A stretch of DNA of 64,000 nucleotides from CAWANP01 sp963783445 (GCA_963783445.1 CAWANP010000019.1:434001-498000); one strand, 5' to 3'. Counted from the stretch's first letter, positions 24,602 to 34,372 are shown. Notes: a model not told the origin generated them from the sequence alone. Made by a program: numbers and translations.

Positions 24602-25639
24602 TCAATGCGTGATCGTTACCTTGGCGAGGCCCAGGGGCCTGTCAGGGTCGTTGCCTTTGACCAGTGTCAGGTGAAGGGCAACGAGCTGGCCAGGGACCAC
24701 GGCCACCAGGGGCGAGAGCCATTCCGGGAGGTCTGCCGGAAGGGACAAGGGCGTCATCGCCTCGGCCAAAAGATCCTGCCGGTCGGAGATAATGAGCAGT
24801 TCCGCGCCGCGCGCCCCCAGTTCGCGGCTGAAATCGCGCATGGTGTTGAACATCTTGCCGCTGGGAGCGACGACCATGGCCGGGAAGCCGCTGCCCACCA
24901 CGGCGATGGGGCCATGCATGAAATCGGCAGAGGAATAGGACTCTGCGACGAGATAGTTGAGTTCCTTGAGTTTGAGGGCAATCTCAAAAGCGGTCGCATA
25001 GTTGTAGCCGCGGCCCAGGACGACGCAGGATTCCATGTACCGGTAGCGTTCCACGGCGTCAGCGATCCGCTCCTCGCCGCCCAGAACCCGCTCCACCGCC
25101 AAGGGTACCCGTCGCAGCGCCTCCAAACGGTCCGGTTCGCTATCCATCGCGCAAGAGAGCAGCGCCAGGGCGGTCAGTTGCGCGGTGTAGGTTTTGGTTG
25201 CCGCCACCGCCTGCTCCTGGCCGGCGTGCAGCGATATGACATGATCGGCTTGCTGGGCCAAGGGTGAGCCGGGGTCGTTGGTGAGGGCCAGCGTCGGCGC
25301 GCCCTGCTGCCGCGCTTCGGCCAGCACGGAAACGATGTCGGGGGACTGGCCGGACTGGGAGATGCCGATCACCAGGCCGCCCTCCAGATCTGGGGCTTCA
25401 TCGTAGACGGAAAAGAGGGAGGGCGTGGCCAGCCCCACCGGAAGGCGGTTGTGGGCGCCCAGCAGGTACTGTCCGTAGCGCGCGGCATTGTCCGAAGTGC
25501 CGCGCGCGGCGATAATCACGAATTTCGGGCGATGCGCCTGCAGCTCGGTAGCGATTGCCCGTGCATTGTCCAGTTCCCGGTCCAGCAGGGTCATCATGAC
25601 CTGGGGCTGCTGGCGTATTTCGTCTTGCAGGTACGACAT
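24602..25639 (-). CDS. SIS-domain aminosugar isomerase/deaminase (GlmS C-terminal-like)
   Basis: A 345-residue protein made of two SIS (sugar isomerase) domains, like the isomerase half of GlmS or the NagB-II/AgaS deaminases, without a glutaminase domain. The phosphosugar-binding signatures are AARGTSDNAARYG near residue 45, GISQSGQSPDIV near 91, and the catalytic-loop region KLKELNYLVAE with SSADFMHGP near 235. It probably interconverts or deaminates a hexosamine 6-phosphate. The downstream BadF-type kinase (25980) and GH4 enzyme lie farther along the opposite reading order, so amino-sugar use is plausible. It has its own promoter at 25676-25705. Confidence 0.8.
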   Translation of the reverse strand: MSYLQDEIRQQPQVMMTLLDRELDNARAIATELQAHRPKFVIIAARGTSDNAARYGQYLLGAHNRLPVGLATPSLFSVYDEAPDLEGGLVIGISQSGQSPDIVSVLAEARQQGAPTLALTNDPGSPLAQQADHVISLHAGQEQAVAATKTYTAQLTALALLSCAMDSEPDRLEALRRVPLAVERVLGGEERIADAVERYRYMESCVVLGRGYNYATAFEIALKLKELNYLVAESYSSADFMHGPIAVVGSGFPAMVVAPSGKMFNTMRDFSRELGARGAELLIISDRQDLLAEAMTPLSLPADLPEWLSPLVAVVPGQLVALHLTLVKGNDPDRPLGLAKVTITH

Positions 25640-25675
25640 GGAACTCCCTCCCGGTACAGCCGCTTTGGTCTGACC

Positions 25676-25705
25676 ATTCTAGCAGTAGTACCCACAGATC
25701 GTCAA
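25676..25705 (-). promoter_or_regulatory. Promoter for the SIS-domain gene
   Basis: Minus-strand TTGACG (25705-25700), 18-base spacer, TAGAAT (25681-25676) with a TGC just before the -10. The predicted start is about 30 bases from the ATG at 25639, and GGGAGGGAG precedes that ATG. Confidence 0.6.
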
Positions 25706-25979
25706 CTATGGCCGTCCTCTGAGTACGGCTGCTGCAAAGTCGCGCTCGGGAGCCTCCGGCAGGGTTCAGCCTTGTTCTGGTACCCAGCCGCATGGCGGAA
25801 TCAGCCAGTAGCGGGGCAGAAGCCAGTCCGAACCTGCAGGCGGATCGCCCCAATCAAGGCGGTTTGCAGCAACCCCAGTTCTCTGGATAGTGCGTCGAGA
25901 GTCTGGGCTTTCTGCAGAGCCTGCAGGTGCGGCTGCGTCCCCGGCTTGGGCCCATAGTCCTCACCTGTCCCTGGGATTC
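25706..25979. other. Intergenic stretch, no supported gene
   Basis: No conserved gene is seen. On the minus strand a frame running out of the kinase's end stays open to about 25803 and has a helix-like sequence (LQALQKAQTLDALSRELGLL), so an extra C-terminal segment or a small protein cannot be excluded. Confidence 0.3.
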
Positions 25980-26973
25980 TCAGCCGCCAGTGCGTGTCCT
26001 GTCCAGCAGCCCGTTTGTGGATTCGATCAGGGACTTGCGCACCCAGGGTTCTTTTGCTTCAGCCTGTTCCATGCCCAGCAGGACCGCGCCAACGACAGGC
26101 GGCGCCGTCAGCCGTACGAGGCGTGCCCCGGGTGCCACAGCGCGGATCTCTTCGGCCAAAGGCTCGATCAGCAACGGGCCGCCGTTGAACAGGCTCCCGG
26201 CCAGGACCAGGTCAAAATCGAGCTGCTCAAAACCAAGCTGGCGGATGACACCGATGGCCAGGCTTCCCAGCTCCCGTCCAGCCCACTGGATGGTCTCCCA
26301 GGCGATCTGGTCGCCCTCGGCTGCGACCTGAAAGACCACTGGCGCCGCCGAGCTTGAGATCCGATAGCGCCGCAGGGCCAGACCTTCCAACAGTTCGGTC
26401 ACGGTCGAGGCCCCGGTCAAACGCAGAAATGCCCCGGTCAAGCGCGTGTCGGGGCCGCGTCGCGTCCAGGCCATGGCTACCGCCTGAACGGCCCTGGCCA
26501 CCAGCTCGGTGGCGCCCCCGTATTCGCCGAAGACAGGTCCGCAGCCGGTCACGCTGCCCTCGCGCCCCTGCCGGTTGCGACCGCGGCAGTTGTTGCTGGT
26601 GCCGGAGATTACGACCACACCCCAGCCCGCCGGCGCACCCGCGATCAGGCTGATGGCCGCGTCGTTGACCAGCGCTGCCGGCGACTCGAAGCCCAGCGAC
26701 CGGATGGCCTGCAGTGTGGGCTCCCGTTCGGCGGGCCAGTCGTAGCCGGCGATGCCATAGCCCGCGCCGGCGATCTGGGCCCTGCTGATCCCGGCCGCGC
26801 GCAGCGACTGCGCCGGTGATATCGTGCAGGATCTCGCGCAGTCCATCCCAGCCGACGACCTCATAGTTGCCGGGACCGCCCTGCCCAAAGCCCACGGCTT
26901 GCCCGCCCTCCGTGGCTATGAGCGCATGGCTCTTGGTGGCTCCGACGTCAATCCCCAGAAAGTAGCGCGTCAT
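25980..26973 (-). CDS. BadF/BadG-type ATPase, probable N-acetylglucosamine kinase (one frameshift)
   Basis: The protein of about 331 residues belongs to the ASKHA kinases of the BadF/BadG/NagK family. The first phosphate loop is FLGIDVGATKSHALIA at the N-terminus; NDAAISLIAG and the second phosphate loop VISGTSNNCRGRN follow, then GPVFGEYGGA. One extra base near 26810 splits the reading frame between residue 54 and the rest. The start is ATG 26973, which lies inside the end of the GH4 gene, so the two are coupled. Family members phosphorylate GlcNAc, glucosamine or similar sugars; the nearby SIS protein fits that use. Confidence 0.78.
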
Positions 26974-28295
26974 CGCTTCTCTCTTCTGCCAGGGCGCTCT
27001 GCCAGAACTGCGGCAGATGGGCCCTGTGCGTTGCCAGCAGGTCTTCCAGAACGGTCTGAACCCGATCCGCGGTGGGGCCAAGGGGGTGGGCCAGGAGCGC
27101 CTGATAGGCCGCGCTCCGGTCGCCGCGCACGGCCGCCTCCACCGTCAGGATCTCGTAGCTCTTCACCTGGGCCAGCAGCCCAAAGCAGACAGGGGGCAGG
27201 GGCCTGGCTGGAATTGGCAAGATGCCATCCTGCCCAACCTGGCAGGGCATCTCCAGTACCCAGTCTGCCGGCCAGCCGGGCACCGCGCCGCGGTGGGGCA
27301 CGTTGAGCACGTGGGTTTCACCCAGATCGTTATAGTGGGCGTTCAGGAGCTGGGTGGCCACGGTGGAATAGTAGGCGCCGCCTCGCTGCATCAGTCCTTC
27401 TGGCGGCTCCGTGCGGCCGGGTTCCGCATAGGCGTCCAGGAGTTCTTTTTCGATGGCCATGACCTCCTCGGCCCGGGATGGCGGCCAATCGCGCTGGGCG
27501 GCCAGCTTGCGGTGGGTGTGATAGTAGTACTCCAGGTAGTAGTTGGGGATCATGCCCAGCGACTCGATGGTGGCCGGCTCCCACTCCGGGTCAGCGCTTT
27601 GTCGCAGATCTTGCAGGTACTGCTTCAGGACCTGGGGCCAAAGATCCCTGCCACCAACTTCCAGGCCTCGATGCCAGGAGAGGTGGTTGAGGCCCAGGGT
27701 GAGGAGTTCGGTCCGGTCTGGCGGAACCCCGTCCTGCCCGCTCTCGCCCAACAGCTCCAACATCTGTACCTTGGCGTTGAAGGGCACATTGCAGACGCCC
27801 GACGGTGGGCACGTCAGGCGCATGCCGGGCCAGCGCTTCGGTGATCAGCCCGGCTGGATTGGTAAAGTTCACCAGGATCGCCCCGGGAGCCAGGGCGGCC
27901 ACGTCGCGGGCGATGTCCAGGGCGACCGGGATGGTACGCAGGGCCTTGGCCATGCCCCCCACGCCGGTGGTCTCCTGTCCAATGAGGCTGTGGCGCCGGC
28001 CCAGATACTCGTCCTCGCGGCGCGCCTGCATCCCGCCCACCCGGAGCTGGGTAATGACATAACGCGAATCCTGCACCGCCTCGCGCTGGTTCGCTGTCAG
28101 ACGGACACGGAATGGATTGCCCCTGGCCGCGACCATGCGCTGGGCCAGGCCGCCCACAACCTCCAGCCGCTCCGAAGCGATGTCCATCAGCCACAGTTCG
28201 CTGAGCGGGAAGTCCTGGACGCGGTCCAGGAAGCCGTTGATCAGCTCTGGCGTATAGCTGGAGCCGCCGCCGATGATGGCTACCTTTATACCCAA
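26948..28295 (-). CDS. Glycoside hydrolase family 4, 6-phospho-beta-glucosidase type (one frameshift)
   Basis: A GH4 enzyme of about 449 residues that cleaves phosphorylated or free glycosides by an NAD-assisted, metal-dependent redox mechanism. The N-terminal dinucleotide fold shows KVAIIGGGSSYTPELI, followed by YVITQLRVGGMQAR and NFTNPAG. The metal-binding CNVPFN and GLNHLSW motifs come after a frameshift near 27802 (one extra G just before GVCNVPF). TTG 28295 after GAGGGG is the probable start because no ATG precedes the Rossmann motif. It overlaps the kinase start by 26 bases. Length and motifs are normal, so the break may be a sequencing error. Confidence 0.82.
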
Positions 28296-28308
28296 GTGCT
28301 CTTTCCCC

Positions 28309-29575
28309 TCAAGTCGCGCCGCGGTAGCCGCAGAAGCGCAGGATGCCCAGGGCCAAAGTCTGGGTGCAAGCGAGCAGTTCGTCCACGGGCACATGCTCGT
28401 TGGGCCGGTGCGCGCGACGTATGTCCCCCGGCCCGAACATCAGGGTCGGGGTCCGCCCCTCGTTGACCAGCAGGCGCATGTCGGCGCCGTAGGTCATGCC
28501 TTGTATCTGGGCGGCGCTGCCGGTGACGGTCGCTGCAGGCGGCGGCCATGGTCTCTACTAGAGGGTGATCGGCGGGGATGCTGGCAGGCGGGAACTGGCC
28601 GCCCCACCACGCAACCTGAGGCGGGTGTTGGGCCAGCCACGGATCCGTCTGGGCCGCAGCCTGCACCCTCTGTTCGAAGAGCCGCCGGGCCTCGGCGGTG
28701 CTCTCGCCCACGGGCATGCCATAGCGTCCTTCGAAGACTAGCCGCTCTGGAACCGAGGCGGCCCAGTTGCCCGCGTGGAGGGAGCCTACGCTGAGGGCAT
28801 AGGGCAACTCGTAGGCCGCGAAGAGCGGGTCCTCGGAGGCCTCGTTCCGCTCCCGCTCCAGGTCCATCAGGGCCTGGTACACGGGAATGAACTTGTCGAT
28901 GGCGCTGATCCCCTCTTCGCGCATGCAGCCGTGGGCCGAGTGACCGGGGATCGTCACCTGAAAGTGCAGGGATCCGGCTTGGGCGGGGGCGACCATCAGT
29001 TGTGTCGGCTCCATGATCACGGCGCCGTCGGCTCGGTAGCCGCGCAGAACCGCGGCCAAAGCTCCGGCGCCGCCATCCTCCTCGCCGATTACGCTCTCGA
29101 TGACCAGGCGGCCTCTGAGTTGGACCCCGGCGTCGCGTACCGCCTTGGCGGCAAAGAGGGCGCAGCACAAACCGCCTTTCATGTCCGCACTGCCTCGCCC
29201 GTAGATGCGGCCCTCGTCCAGGGTTCCGCGCCACGGTGGATGGCGCCAGTTGGCGTCGTCGCCCGGCGGCACCACGTCCACGTGGCCGTTCAGAATCAGG
29301 CTGCGACCGCCATCATCCTGGCCCATCACACCCGCCACGCCCAATCCTTGCTCCCGCTCGACCTCAGCACTGTAGGCCGGATGCTGCTGGAGTTCCTGAA
29401 AATCCAGATCCCATACGTCGACGTCGAACCCCCATCGCTCCAGTAGAGCGGCTACCCATTCCTGGGCCGCGGTCTCCTGCCCGCCGGGACTGGGGATGGC
29501 GACGAACTCGCAGAGGGATTCTAGCAGGCCGTCTGCGTTGACTGCATCCAGCACGCGCTGTTCCGTAGCATTCAT
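28309..29575 (-). CDS. M20 family metallopeptidase/deacylase (one frameshift)
   Basis: A zinc amidohydrolase of about 422 residues of the ArgE/DapE/ACY1 group. Metal and catalytic motifs are LNGHVDVVPPG near residue 90, GRGSADMKGG near 120, and VIGEEDGGAG near 150; the dimerisation domain has IPGHSAHG. A single-base break near 28534 separates the last third, which contains the final ligand region RPNEHVPVDELL. ATG 29575 is used. Members hydrolyse N-acyl amino acids or dipeptides. It lies two bases from the amidinotransferase-fold gene and 13 from GH4 in one operon-like run. Confidence 0.82.
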
Positions 29576-29577
29576 CT

Positions 29578-30450
29578 TCAATCCTCCCGGAGAATGGGGC
29601 GGGTGAGGCAGGTTGCGCCGCCCTCGGCCTTGAGCGAGATCTCTTGGCCGCGATAGGTGCGTACTGTGCAGCCAGCCGCTTCCAGCCGGCCCTGGGTGAT
29701 GGGGTTGCCCTCCAGCATCAGGCACTGTCCCGGCGCCAGGGCCAGTACGTTGGGACCCATTGTCATAAACTCTTGCTCCGGCACCTCGACCACGCGGAAG
29801 CCACGATCCTGGAGGAATTGCCAGAAGGGCACTGACAGCAAGGGCGGGTAGATCACGGCCAGTTTGTGGTCAACGATGCTGATGAGCGACAACAGGTGCA
29901 GGCAAGCCTCTGGCCCGGTATGGTAGGGCAGCTCGACCGGTACAACTGTGATGCCAAGCCCATCCAGGGCTTGGCGCAATTGTCCCAGCGCCTGGGCGTT
30001 GGTGCGGAAGCCAAGGCCGACGGCCAGCGTGTCGCGATCCACCCACAGGAGGTCCCCACCCTCGGCCCGAGCCTCGCCATGGAGGGTATAGAGCAGGGGC
30101 ACGCCCAATGCCTCCAGCCGGCGGGCTAGGGGCGCCTCCTCGCCGCACCGCAGGTCCTTGCCCATGCTGAGGACGATGGCACCACGGTCGGTGACAATGG
30201 CCGGATCAAAGACATAGATCGCATCCGCATGGGACGGCTGGGGCTCGTCATGGTAGAGTACCTCGGCGCCGGCGTCACGCAGGATCTGCGCCAAGGCATC
30301 GTGTTCCCGGCGGGCGAGCTCCAGGTCGGGCTGGCTGGTATAGTGCCACTCGCTGGGATCCGCTGCAGCAAAGACCTCCTCGGGGCGCTTGACCAGGACC
30401 CTGCGCAGCGGGGCAATCATGCTCTGGCTTCCATAGTTCTTGTTTTCCAT
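29578..30450 (-). CDS. Amidinotransferase-fold enzyme (arginine deiminase/DDAH-like)
   Basis: A 290-residue protein of the guanidine-modifying superfamily. Recognisable parts are the EPQPSHADAIYVFDPAIVTD segment around residue 70 with the conserved Asp, EGGDLLWVDRDTLAVGLG near 130, and the C-terminal catalytic cysteine in GGATCLTRPI near 282. Such enzymes hydrolyse arginine, methylated arginine or related guanidines to citrulline-type products. It ends two bases before the M20 peptidase start region, so deacylation followed by guanidine hydrolysis is possible. The arginase-like and ornithine-cyclodeaminase-like genes further along fit arginine-derivative catabolism. Specificity is not determined. 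Confidence 0.78.
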   Translation of the reverse strand: MENKNYGSQSMIAPLRRVLVKRPEEVFAAADPSEWHYTSQPDLELARREHDALAQILRDAGAEVLYHDEPQPSHADAIYVFDPAIVTDRGAIVLSMGKDLRCGEEAPLARRLEALGVPLLYTLHGEARAEGGDLLWVDRDTLAVGLGFRTNAQALGQLRQALDGLGITVVPVELPYHTGPEACLHLLSLISIVDHKLAVIYPPLLSVPFWQFLQDRGFRVVEVPEQEFMTMGPNVLALAPGQCLMLEGNPITQGRLEAAGCTVRTYRGQEISLKAEGGATCLTRPILRED

Positions 30451-30580
30451 ACTCTCTCCTTGGCTGGTCCTCTGTCAGGTGTTGCTGGGCTCTGGCTGGT
30501 CCCAAAGGATAACATACCAGGGGGACTCACCGAATCCTTTTCAACTGGCAAAGTTCGTTCGTACTGGTCCTGCCCTGCGA

Positions 30581-31435
30581 TCACAGGGATTGCAGCAGAT
30601 CCCGCGTCCCCAGGCTCTCGTAGCGGAATGCCTCGGCGTAGGCCACGCCCTCCGCCGCACCCAGTTTGCTGTGGAGGGCACGCACGGTCATCTCGATCCA
30701 CAGCTCGTGGTCGGCTTGGTCGAAGCCAGGCCATACGCCCTGGTCGAAGCCAGTCCATTCCGCCTGGTCGGAGCTAGTCAAGTCGGCCTCGTTGATGCTA
30801 GCGAGATGGGCTTCCGCCAGGAATTCGTCCAGCATCAGCACCATCTGGCTGTCGTAGGCCCGCAGGGCTGCCAGCTTTTGCTCCAGGCTGCCGCTGATAT
30901 CGACCCGCTTGTTGGCGCCCCAACTTGCCCTGGAGTACCAGTACCATTCACGCACGCGATGGGGCGCCAGCGGGGCCGCGTCGCCGGCTCCTGCTTCCAG
31001 GTGTTCCGGGTGAAAGAGGGGCAGATGGGCAAGCCTTGTCGCGTCCGCGGCGGCCCAAGCCATGGCCCGATGGTCGGGGTGGTTCTCAAAAGGTGCGTGC
31101 GGGTCCCAGGAAAAAACCACATCAGCGCTCACCTGGCGGATGAGGCGCATGACCTGACCGCGAAGTACAGATGGTTTGACGTCGCACAGGCCGCCGTCGA
31201 TATAGCCCAGCATGAACAGCCCTTTGGCGCCCAAGGCGGCCGCGGCGGCTTCTGCCTCGGGCAGAGTCCTGGCCTCGAGATCCTGGGCCGGCAGGTGGAG
31301 CGAACTCTTGCTATTGTCTGTGCCAATGGCCAGGTAGACGTCGTCTCCGCCGGCGGCCATCTTGGCCAAGGTACCGCCGGCCATGAATTCGGCATCACTG
31401 CCATGGGCGGCCACACTCAGAACAACCTTGTTCAT
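30581..31435 (-). CDS. PIG-L family deacetylase-like protein with altered active site
   Basis: A 284-residue LmbE/PIG-L-fold protein. The family motif A-H-P-D-D-x-E is here AAHGSDAEFMAGGTLAK: His and the second Asp (zinc ligands) remain, but the first Asp, the general base in MshB-type enzymes, is Ser. The distal ligand motif is NHPDHRAMAW near residue 115. PIG-L proteins usually remove N-acetyl groups from GlcNAc derivatives. Near residue 215 there is an in-frame 8-residue tandem repeat. A promoter at 31508-31537 lies in front. Fold assignment is firm; deacetylase activity is uncertain. Confidence 0.8.
   Translation of the reverse strand: MNKVVLSVAAHGSDAEFMAGGTLAKMAAGGDDVYLAIGTDNSKSSLHLPAQDLEARTLPEAEAAAAALGAKGLFMLGYIDGGLCDVKPSVLRGQVMRLIRQVSADVVFSWDPHAPFENHPDHRAMAWAAADATRLAHLPLFHPEHLEAGAGDAAPLAPHRVREWYWYSRASWGANKRVDISGSLEQKLAALRAYDSQMVLMLDEFLAEAHLASINEADLTSSDQAEWTGFDQGVWPGFDQADHELWIEMTVRALHSKLGAAEGVAYAEAFRYESLGTRDLLQSL
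30715..30810. repeat. Four tandem 24-bp repeats inside the PIG-L gene
   Basis: Units at 30715-30738, 30739-30762, 30763-30786 and 30787-30810 share a C-C-T-G-G-T-C-G-A-A-G-C core and are increasingly diverged. Each encodes eight residues of the type TGFDQGVW or PGFDQADH, so length changes keep the frame. It is a coding minisatellite. Confidence 0.75.
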
Positions 31436-31507
31436 GCCATCTCCCTGAAATCCCTGCGCAGCGCGATCGGACCTGCATTGGCAGATCCGCCCCAGAATGG
31501 CACCATC

Positions 31508-31537
31508 ATTTTACCCGATTGGAGCGAGGTCTGTCAA
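31508..31537 (-). promoter_or_regulatory. Promoter for the PIG-L gene
   Basis: Minus-strand TTGACA (31537-31532), 18-base spacer and TAAAAT (31513-31508). The -35 lies inside the last codons of the flavoprotein gene, about 75 bases before the PIG-L start. Confidence 0.5.
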
Positions 31538-32110
31538 CTGGGTGGCCCGAGCGCTTGGGCCAAGGCTCATACCAAGCTCGCGCCCCTCGCGGATTTTCGC
31601 CTGGTCATGCTCAACGTCGGCCAGACAGCCAACGCCTTCGGCGGTCAGCACGGCCACCGGGCTGATGCCCAGGTGTCCGAAATAGTGTTCGAAGGTGTCC
31701 ACGATGTGTTGTGTTTCGCCCTTGGAGCTTCCGGCGCGTGTGGCTACCGCAACGCCAGCCTTGCCCGCCGGGACTGGGGTGTCCCCGGTACTGGCATTGC
31801 AGAGAGGCAAGGACCTGTCGATAAAGACTTTCATCTGGCCCGTCACGTCGCCCCAGTAGGATGGTGAGGCCAGGAGCACAATGTCAGACTCGAGTATGCC
31901 GGCCAGCAGCGCATCCATATCATCCCGAATGACGCACCTGCGGCTGGACTCACATTCACGGCATCCGTCGCAGTAGCCGATGTCCATGGTGCCCAGGACG
32001 TGCATGGTAGCGTCAATGCCCACGGCGTGCATGCCGTCCATGATGCTACGTACCAGGAAGGCGGTGCTGCCTTGTTCGTTGGGACTGCCTACAATGCAAA
32101 TGGCTTTCAT
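31511..32110 (-). CDS. NADPH-dependent FMN reductase / iron-sulfur flavoprotein-like
   Basis: A 199-residue flavodoxin-fold protein. The N-terminal phosphate-binding strand and loop read ICIVGSPNEQGSTAFLV, and the FMN isoalloxazine region contains LLASPSYWGDVTGQMK near residue 80. A cysteine cluster YCDGCRECESSRRC near residue 46 resembles the cluster-binding motif of iron-sulfur flavoproteins from anaerobes. It would reduce quinones, metals or partner proteins in the cytoplasm. It lies downstream of an MFS transporter and an SDR on the same strand, probably one transcript from the promoter at 34373. Confidence 0.75.
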   Translation of the reverse strand: MKAICIVGSPNEQGSTAFLVRSIMDGMHAVGIDATMHVLGTMDIGYCDGCRECESSRRCVIRDDMDALLAGILESDIVLLASPSYWGDVTGQMKVFIDRSLPLCNASTGDTPVPAGKAGVAVATRAGSSKGETQHIVDTFEHYFGHLGISPVAVLTAEGVGCLADVEHDQAKIREGRELGMSLGPSARATQLTDLAPIG

Positions 32111-32207
32111 GTTTTGTCCTTTGGCCTCCAGATGGAAGCCCTATCTCCACCAGCCGCTCAATGGGGGTGCGGCTATGCCTCTTTCGGCTGAAAGTTTGAC
32201 ATCGGGT

Positions 32208-33503
32208 CTATCCAAGTGGGCAAGGTCCGCAGGGCGAGGGTCCGCCCAGCCACCTGTTACTGTGCCCCGGCCAGTGTTCGGAGGGTCGCGCCGGCTTGCT
32301 CACGAAACGGGGAAGGCCAGTATGCGTGTGGGGCCGGCGGAAAATGCCGATGACGATGGGGATGTTGATCAGGTTGATGGCGCCCATGACCAGTACCATC
32401 CCCGTGAAGCCCAGACGCTCGGTAAGCATGCCGCCCACAGACTGCCCACCGGCCGTGCCGATATTGACAAACATCATAAAGATGGCAAACATGGAGGCCG
32501 AGATGTGCGGGTCGCTGAAATCCATGGCGACGACGCCATAGACTGAGGCATAGTAGCCATAGGCCACGCCAAAGACAAAGCCGAATAGGGCGACGAGGCC
32601 CGCGCTGCCCCCCAGAGCCAGGCCTGCGCAGGCCAGGGAAGCCAGGGCGATGGCTACGAACAGGCTCTGGCGGTGACCGATCTTGTCGGTGACCCAGGTG
32701 TTGGAAACCGCTCCCACAATGCGGCCCACCATGGAGAGGGCGACCAACATGCCGATGTTTCCGATGGAAATCTGCAGTGTCTGCCGCAGATAGTCGCTCA
32801 AGAAAGTGAGCACGCCGTCCAGGGTAAAGGCGTAGATGATGCCCAGCGCCGCCACCAGCAAGACGGTGCCTTGCCCCAGGGCCTTGAAAGCCGACCACTG
32901 GAACTTTCGCCGTCTTGTCTGGGTTGGGTCTTCCCGGACCATCAGGACCAGGGGCACCGGCAGGAGGAGGAGAAGGGCCAGGATATAGAAATACCACGAC
33001 CAACCCAGGTTGGCGACAATCCAGCCGCCAACCAGCAGCACGACCAGGATCCCCGCCGCGCGAGCCGCAGTCATCACCCCCTGTACCAGTCCCCGTTCCT
33101 CCTCGGGCGTGGTGTCCAGGGCCAGCCCGTCGGTGCAGGTGTCGTACAGGGCCATACAGGTGGCGGCCAGCAGCAGCACGATGGTGTAGAGACCCAAGCC
33201 ATCGGCCACCGAGATGCTGGGTACCAGGTAGATGAGGGCAGTCTGCCCCAGCAAGCCGATGAGGATGTAGGGTTTGCGGTGGCCCATGCCGAACAGGCTC
33301 ACGCTATCGCTCAGGATGCCGAGAAAGATCTTTAGTATGAAGGGCACGAGCAGCAGGCCTTGGAGGAGGCCGACTTGGCCCGGGCCGTAGCCAGCTTCGC
33401 CCAGGTAGAGGATGTTGAAGGTCAGGATGAAACTGAGGGTCACGCCTTGGGTAAAGTACAGCCCGCCAAAGAGCCATAGCCGGAGATTGCGAGATAGCGA
33501 CAT
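32208..33503 (-). CDS. MFS transporter
   Basis: A 431-residue major facilitator with twelve hydrophobic helices starting LWLFGGLYFTQGVTLSFILT. The cytoplasmic loops hold GMGHRKPYILIG after helix 2 and DKIGHRQSLFVA in the second half. The last 40 or so residues (from about RRPHTHTG) are hydrophilic and rich in Pro and Gly, unusual for the family, and could reflect a lost stop or shifted frame. Resemblance is to the sugar/AmpG-like MFS groups. It sits between an SDR (42 bases upstream) and the flavoprotein, implying uptake of a substrate for that SDR, but the cargo is unknown. Confidence 0.78.
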   Translation of the reverse strand: MSLSRNLRLWLFGGLYFTQGVTLSFILTFNILYLGEAGYGPGQVGLLQGLLLVPFILKIFLGILSDSVSLFGMGHRKPYILIGLLGQTALIYLVPSISVADGLGLYTIVLLLAATCMALYDTCTDGLALDTTPEEERGLVQGVMTAARAAGILVVLLVGGWIVANLGWSWYFYILALLLLLPVPLVLMVREDPTQTRRRKFQWSAFKALGQGTVLLVAALGIIYAFTLDGVLTFLSDYLRQTLQISIGNIGMLVALSMVGRIVGAVSNTWVTDKIGHRQSLFVAIALASLACAGLALGGSAGLVALFGFVFGVAYGYYASVYGVVAMDFSDPHISASMFAIFMMFVNIGTAGGQSVGGMLTERLGFTGMVLVMGAINLINIPIVIGIFRRPHTHTGLPRFVSKPARPSEHWPGHSNRWLGGPSPCGPCPLG

Positions 33504-33544
33504 TGGTTTCTCCTATTCGTGGGTGTGGTGGGTCGTGAGGCCGG

Positions 33545-34303
33545 TCAGGCAGTCCCGCCGCCATCTACCGCTACGATGGCGCCGGTCATGAACGACGAAT
33601 CGCCACTGGCGAGGAACAGGGCCGCTCGGGCGATCTCTTCAGGCTGGCCGATGCGTCCCATAGGCCGGTCGGCGGCGGCTTCCAGATAGGCTTCCCAGGT
33701 CAGCCCCCGCCGGTCAGCATCGTCGACAAGCATGGGCGTCTCCACGTCGCCGGGGCAGATGCAGTTGACTCGGATGCCCTGGCGGCTGTGGTCAATGGCC
33801 ATGGCCTTGGTCAGTAGTACGACCCCACCTTTGGCGGCGCAGTAGGCTGCTGCCGCGTCGCCCCCTTCGAGGCCCCAACCCGAAGCATTGTTGATGATCG
33901 CGCCGCTGCCCTGGGCGATCATCGATGGAAGTGTGTATTTTGACATAAGAAATGTGCCTTTGAGACAGATGTCCACCGTCAGATCCCATTCCTCTTCGGT
34001 GCAATCCAGCAGCGTATTTGGGAAAAAGACGCCTGCGTTGTTGAAGAGAATGTCCAGCCGGCCAAACGAGTCTATCGTTTCTTCCACCGCTCTCTGGCAA
34101 TCCTCGGCGTGGCGCAGGTCGGAGCGAAGAAAAATCGCCGAGCCGCCAGCGGCCTGGATCTCTGCCAGCACATCCTGTCCACGGGCGTCATTGCGTCCGG
34201 TGATGGCGACCTTGGCGCCTTCCTGGGCGAAAAGAAGGGCGGTGGCGCGACCGATGCCGGAGGTCCCTCCTGTAATGATAGCGACTTTGCCTGCTAGCCT
34301 CAT
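33545..34303 (-). CDS. Short-chain dehydrogenase/reductase (SDR)
   Basis: A 252-residue classical SDR. The cofactor motif TGGTSGIG is at residues 10-17, NNAG near 90, and the catalytic Ser-Tyr-Lys set in NNASGWGLEGG and AAYCAAKGG near 140-160. The C-terminus ends GAIVAVDGGGTA. Such enzymes oxidise or reduce secondary alcohols with NAD(P). ATG 34303 is used; the extra frame upstream to 34342 lacks family similarity. A strong promoter lies at 34373-34401, making it the first gene before the MFS transporter and flavoprotein. Confidence 0.85.
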   Translation of the reverse strand: MRLAGKVAIITGGTSGIGRATALLFAQEGAKVAITGRNDARGQDVLAEIQAAGGSAIFLRSDLRHAEDCQRAVEETIDSFGRLDILFNNAGVFFPNTLLDCTEEEWDLTVDICLKGTFLMSKYTLPSMIAQGSGAIINNASGWGLEGGDAAAAYCAAKGGVVLLTKAMAIDHSRQGIRVNCICPGDVETPMLVDDADRRGLTWEAYLEAAADRPMGRIGQPEEIARAALFLASGDSSFMTGAIVAVDGGGTA

Positions 34304-34372
34304 AGGTCTTCTTCTCCTGGCCAAGGTAGAATCCCTGCCCAAAGGATGGCTGTCTCTGTAGTGAGTTGCAGT

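Noticed and set aside
30715..30810. CRISPR-like array
   Set aside because: Units are contiguous without spacers and lie in frame inside a gene; the 49-bp repeats at 42138 are only two copies.
30440..31867. A 475-codon plus-strand frame across the PIG-L and flavoprotein genes
   Set aside because: It crosses promoters and two real genes on the other strand and has no recognisable fold.
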